Assembly: GCA_030628325.1 (NCBI GenBank)
Contig: DAOVRB010000049.1
Span: 1 to 7,035, forward strand
DNA: 7,035 nucleotides
Source: Methanomicrobiaceae archaeon
GTDB lineage: Archaea; Halobacteriota; Methanomicrobia; Methanomicrobiales; Methanomicrobiaceae
Direction of reading: 5' to 3'
This document shows, piece by piece, positions 5,365-7,035 of the stretch. Position numbers and translations under genes: made by a program. Below the pieces are notes generated by a model. The model saw nothing but the letters and a program-made list of their open reading frames with translations. It was not told the DNA's origin and made no database searches. Position 1 is the first letter of the stretch. Every line of letters starts with the position of its first letter.

Positions 5365-5383
5365 CAGCCGTACGGAACGGCTG
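5365..5383 (-). terminator. Hairpin just after the MFS transporter gene
   Basis: CAGCCGT (5365-5371) and ACGGCTG (5377-5383) form a perfect, GC-rich 7-bp stem with a 5-nt loop, 9 nt beyond the MFS stop codon. It probably marks or protects the 3' end of the leftward transporter transcript. No T-run follows on the minus strand, so it is not a textbook intrinsic terminator. Confidence 0.4.
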
Positions 5384-5392
5384 CCCCGCACG

Positions 5393-6814
5393 TTACATTT
5401 CCACTCTTCTTACATTCCCACGGATATATGAACAGATTACTCCCGCAGTACAGAGAACCGCAGCAAAAGCAAAGGCGATATGGATGCTCTGAAGCAGTTC
5501 GGAGTGAGATGCAGCGGTAATCTGCACCTGTCCTATGATAACCGAGAAGATCATCATGGCAATACCCATTGAAAGCATCTGCCCTATCAGGCGCATCGTC
5601 CCGGTCATGCCGGACGCAACACCATAATGTTCTGTTTCAACAGAACTCATAATCGCGTTCATATTCGGAGACGAGAAGAAAGCCAGACCTGAACCGAGCA
5701 GCATCAGAGTTCCGATAATTACCAGAAGCGGTGTATCTTCTGCAAGGAAGAAGAATGCTGCGAGACAGACAGCTGTAATACCCATTCCTGCGGATGCAAC
5801 GACTCTCGGCTCGAGTATATCCGAGAGTCTGCCTGCAAACGGGGAGAAGACAGCCATCATCACAGGTTGTGCAATAAGCACAAGACCGGCGGTCATCGGG
5901 TCAAAACCGCGATTATACTGGAGGTACAGACTCATGAGAAATGCCACCGATGCCGTCGCACTGTAGTTTATCAATGCTGCAAGGTTTGACAGGGTAAATG
6001 TCCTGTTGCCTGAGAAGAGACGGATGTTAAGGACAGGACTTTCCACACGGAGCTCATGGACGATGAATGTTACAAAGGCAATAGAGGCGACGCCGATTAA
6101 AGCAAAACCTATTACTGAAGGGATGAGTGAAAGACCGTATATGAGAGAGAAAAGCATAATCCCGTATATCAGTGCACCGGTGCTGTCAAACGGTCTTCTC
6201 CTGCGATCTCCCCACTCTTCTTTGATTCCTGTTACAACCAATATGAGCGTGAGGAGACCTGCAGGCACGATTATGAAAAATATGCTCCTCCAGCCGAATG
6301 CAACAGTAAGAACCCCGCCAATTAACGGACCTGCCGAAAGGCCGATGTATACCGCTGCAACTGTTATGCCAAACACCCGTCCCCTCTCAGAAGCAGGAAA
6401 CGCGTAACTGAGTATTGCAATCCCTGTGGCGTAAATCATCGCCCCTCCCAGACCAAGCAGGACTTCGCAGGCAATCAGCACTGGTGCAGAAGTGGCAAAA
6501 CCGCAGAGAAACGCGGCAATAGTGAAAATGCCCACTCCTATGGTAAAAATCCGTTTTAACCCATACATATCAGCAATGCGTCCGACAGGCACAAGAAAAA
6601 CGGCTGAAGTCAGGAGATACACTGTAGGTATCCACCCGAGGGTGACTGCATCCACACCGAATTCCATACCTATGAGCGGGAGGGCGATATTGGTCGCAGA
6701 TCCGATATATGGAGTGATAAATGAGGCCAGCGTAACGGCAATGAGAATGATTCTCAGTTCAGCCCTGCTGATTTTGCGATCCGCAGGTGTGCCTGTTATT
6801 ATGTTGCCAGCCAC
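5393..6814 (-). CDS. MFS transporter, DHA2 (14-TM drug:H+ antiporter) family
   Basis: This 473-residue integral membrane protein is very hydrophobic and of a length that suits the 14-helix EmrB/QacA-type exporters. Such proteins use the proton gradient to extrude drugs or metabolites. Motif A is GRIADMYGLKR (78-88) in the loop between helices 2 and 3. Antiporter motif C is GLSAGPLIGG (158-167) in helix 5. The FGWRSIF that follows is typical of DHA2. A second motif-A-like loop, AGRLSDIL, begins the C-terminal half. The start is a GTG at 6814, supported by GAGGTG (6828-6823) with 8-nt spacing; that ribosome binding site lies inside the end of the upstream MATE frame. The GTG overlaps the MATE frame's TAG by one base, so the two exporters are translationally coupled. 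The substrate cannot be told from sequence. Confidence 0.9.
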   Translation of the reverse strand: MAGNIITGTPADRKISRAELRIILIAVTLASFITPYIGSATNIALPLIGMEFGVDAVTLGWIPTVYLLTSAVFLVPVGRIADMYGLKRIFTIGVGIFTIAAFLCGFATSAPVLIACEVLLGLGGAMIYATGIAILSYAFPASERGRVFGITVAAVYIGLSAGPLIGGVLTVAFGWRSIFFIIVPAGLLTLILVVTGIKEEWGDRRRRPFDSTGALIYGIMLFSLIYGLSLIPSVIGFALIGVASIAFVTFIVHELRVESPVLNIRLFSGNRTFTLSNLAALINYSATASVAFLMSLYLQYNRGFDPMTAGLVLIAQPVMMAVFSPFAGRLSDILEPRVVASAGMGITAVCLAAFFFLAEDTPLLVIIGTLMLLGSGLAFFSSPNMNAIMSSVETEHYGVASGMTGTMRLIGQMLSMGIAMMIFSVIIGQVQITAASHSELLQSIHIAFAFAAVLCTAGVICSYIRGNVRRVEM

Positions 6815-7035
6815 TATTTTGACACCTCTATCCCTTTATTCAGATCAATTAACCGTTTTGTGTACACACGTGCCCAGATGAACGCGACCCCTGAACAGAT
6901 GGTATTTCATGCAAGAAGTCCCCACCAGACACCGAAAAGGCCCCACCCGAATATGACTGCAAAGAGCCATACAAACAGAGGGGCGAGTATGATAGTCCTC
7001 AGTATGGTAACGATTAATGCATACATCCCTTTACC
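6814..7035 (-). pseudogene. MATE-family efflux protein, C-terminal end, with in-frame TGA
   Basis: From the window edge the minus strand encodes 42 residues (7035-6910) with the MATE-type ending TILRTIILAPLFVWLFAV and GWGLFGVWWGLLA. A TGA follows at 6909-6907. The same frame then runs 30 more codons, NTICSGVAFIWARVYTKRLI and so on, to a TAG at 6816-6814. The residues on both sides of the TGA together form a typical MATE last helix ('GvWwG...gN......f.W'), so the TGA replaces one sense codon, probably glycine (GGA) or tryptophan (TGG). The product, if made, stops inside the last membrane helix. The downstream part still has clean coding character and its stop overlaps the MFS start. That points to a very recent nonsense mutation, a sequencing error or readthrough. 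The rest of the gene lies outside the window. Confidence 0.7.

Overview
The window looks like chromosomal DNA of a methanogenic archaeon, most likely order Methanomicrobiales. The evidence is a short archaeal-type ThiC, an Isf-type iron-sulfur flavoprotein with the compact cysteine motif typical of methanogens, GGAG/GAGGTG-type ribosome binding sites mixed with apparently leaderless genes, and oligo-T tracts after stop codons. This placement is inferred from protein character; no marker RNA gene is present.

Layout, left to right. (1) 1-394, minus: the N-terminal 131 residues of an AddB-like PD-(D/E)XK nuclease/helicase-type protein, cut by the window edge. (2) 395-739: a gene-free stretch with a probable promoter and four dyad symmetries. 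(3) 740-1321, minus: an iron-sulfur flavoprotein. (4) 1606-2211, minus: a metallo-beta-lactamase-fold hydrolase. It is divergent from thiC (2246-3517, plus), and a gap of about 34 bp must hold both promoters. (5) 3768-5116, minus: a visibly AT-rich two-gene cassette. A 356-residue uncharacterised protein is coupled by a 1-nt overlap to a 92-residue HicA-like protein, and a perfect 15-bp palindrome lies just upstream. (6) 5393-7035, minus: a 14-TM DHA2-type drug exporter, preceded with a 1-nt overlap by the end of a MATE-family exporter gene that carries an in-frame TGA inside its last membrane helix.

How the genes work together. ThiC makes the pyrimidine half of thiamine; its MBL neighbour has no specific assigned substrate. 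The MATE and MFS genes form an export operon. The HicA-like pair looks like a toxin-antitoxin-type module with a large non-classical partner.

The most unusual signal is a pair of related elements of about 61 nt at the 3' ends of the divergent MBL and thiC genes (1548-1610 minus; 3545-3605 plus). They share two exact blocks at almost the same spacing. Both can fold into two hairpins whose stems are kept although loops and some stem bases differ. This suggests an undescribed structured 3'-UTR RNA or a small non-coding repeat.
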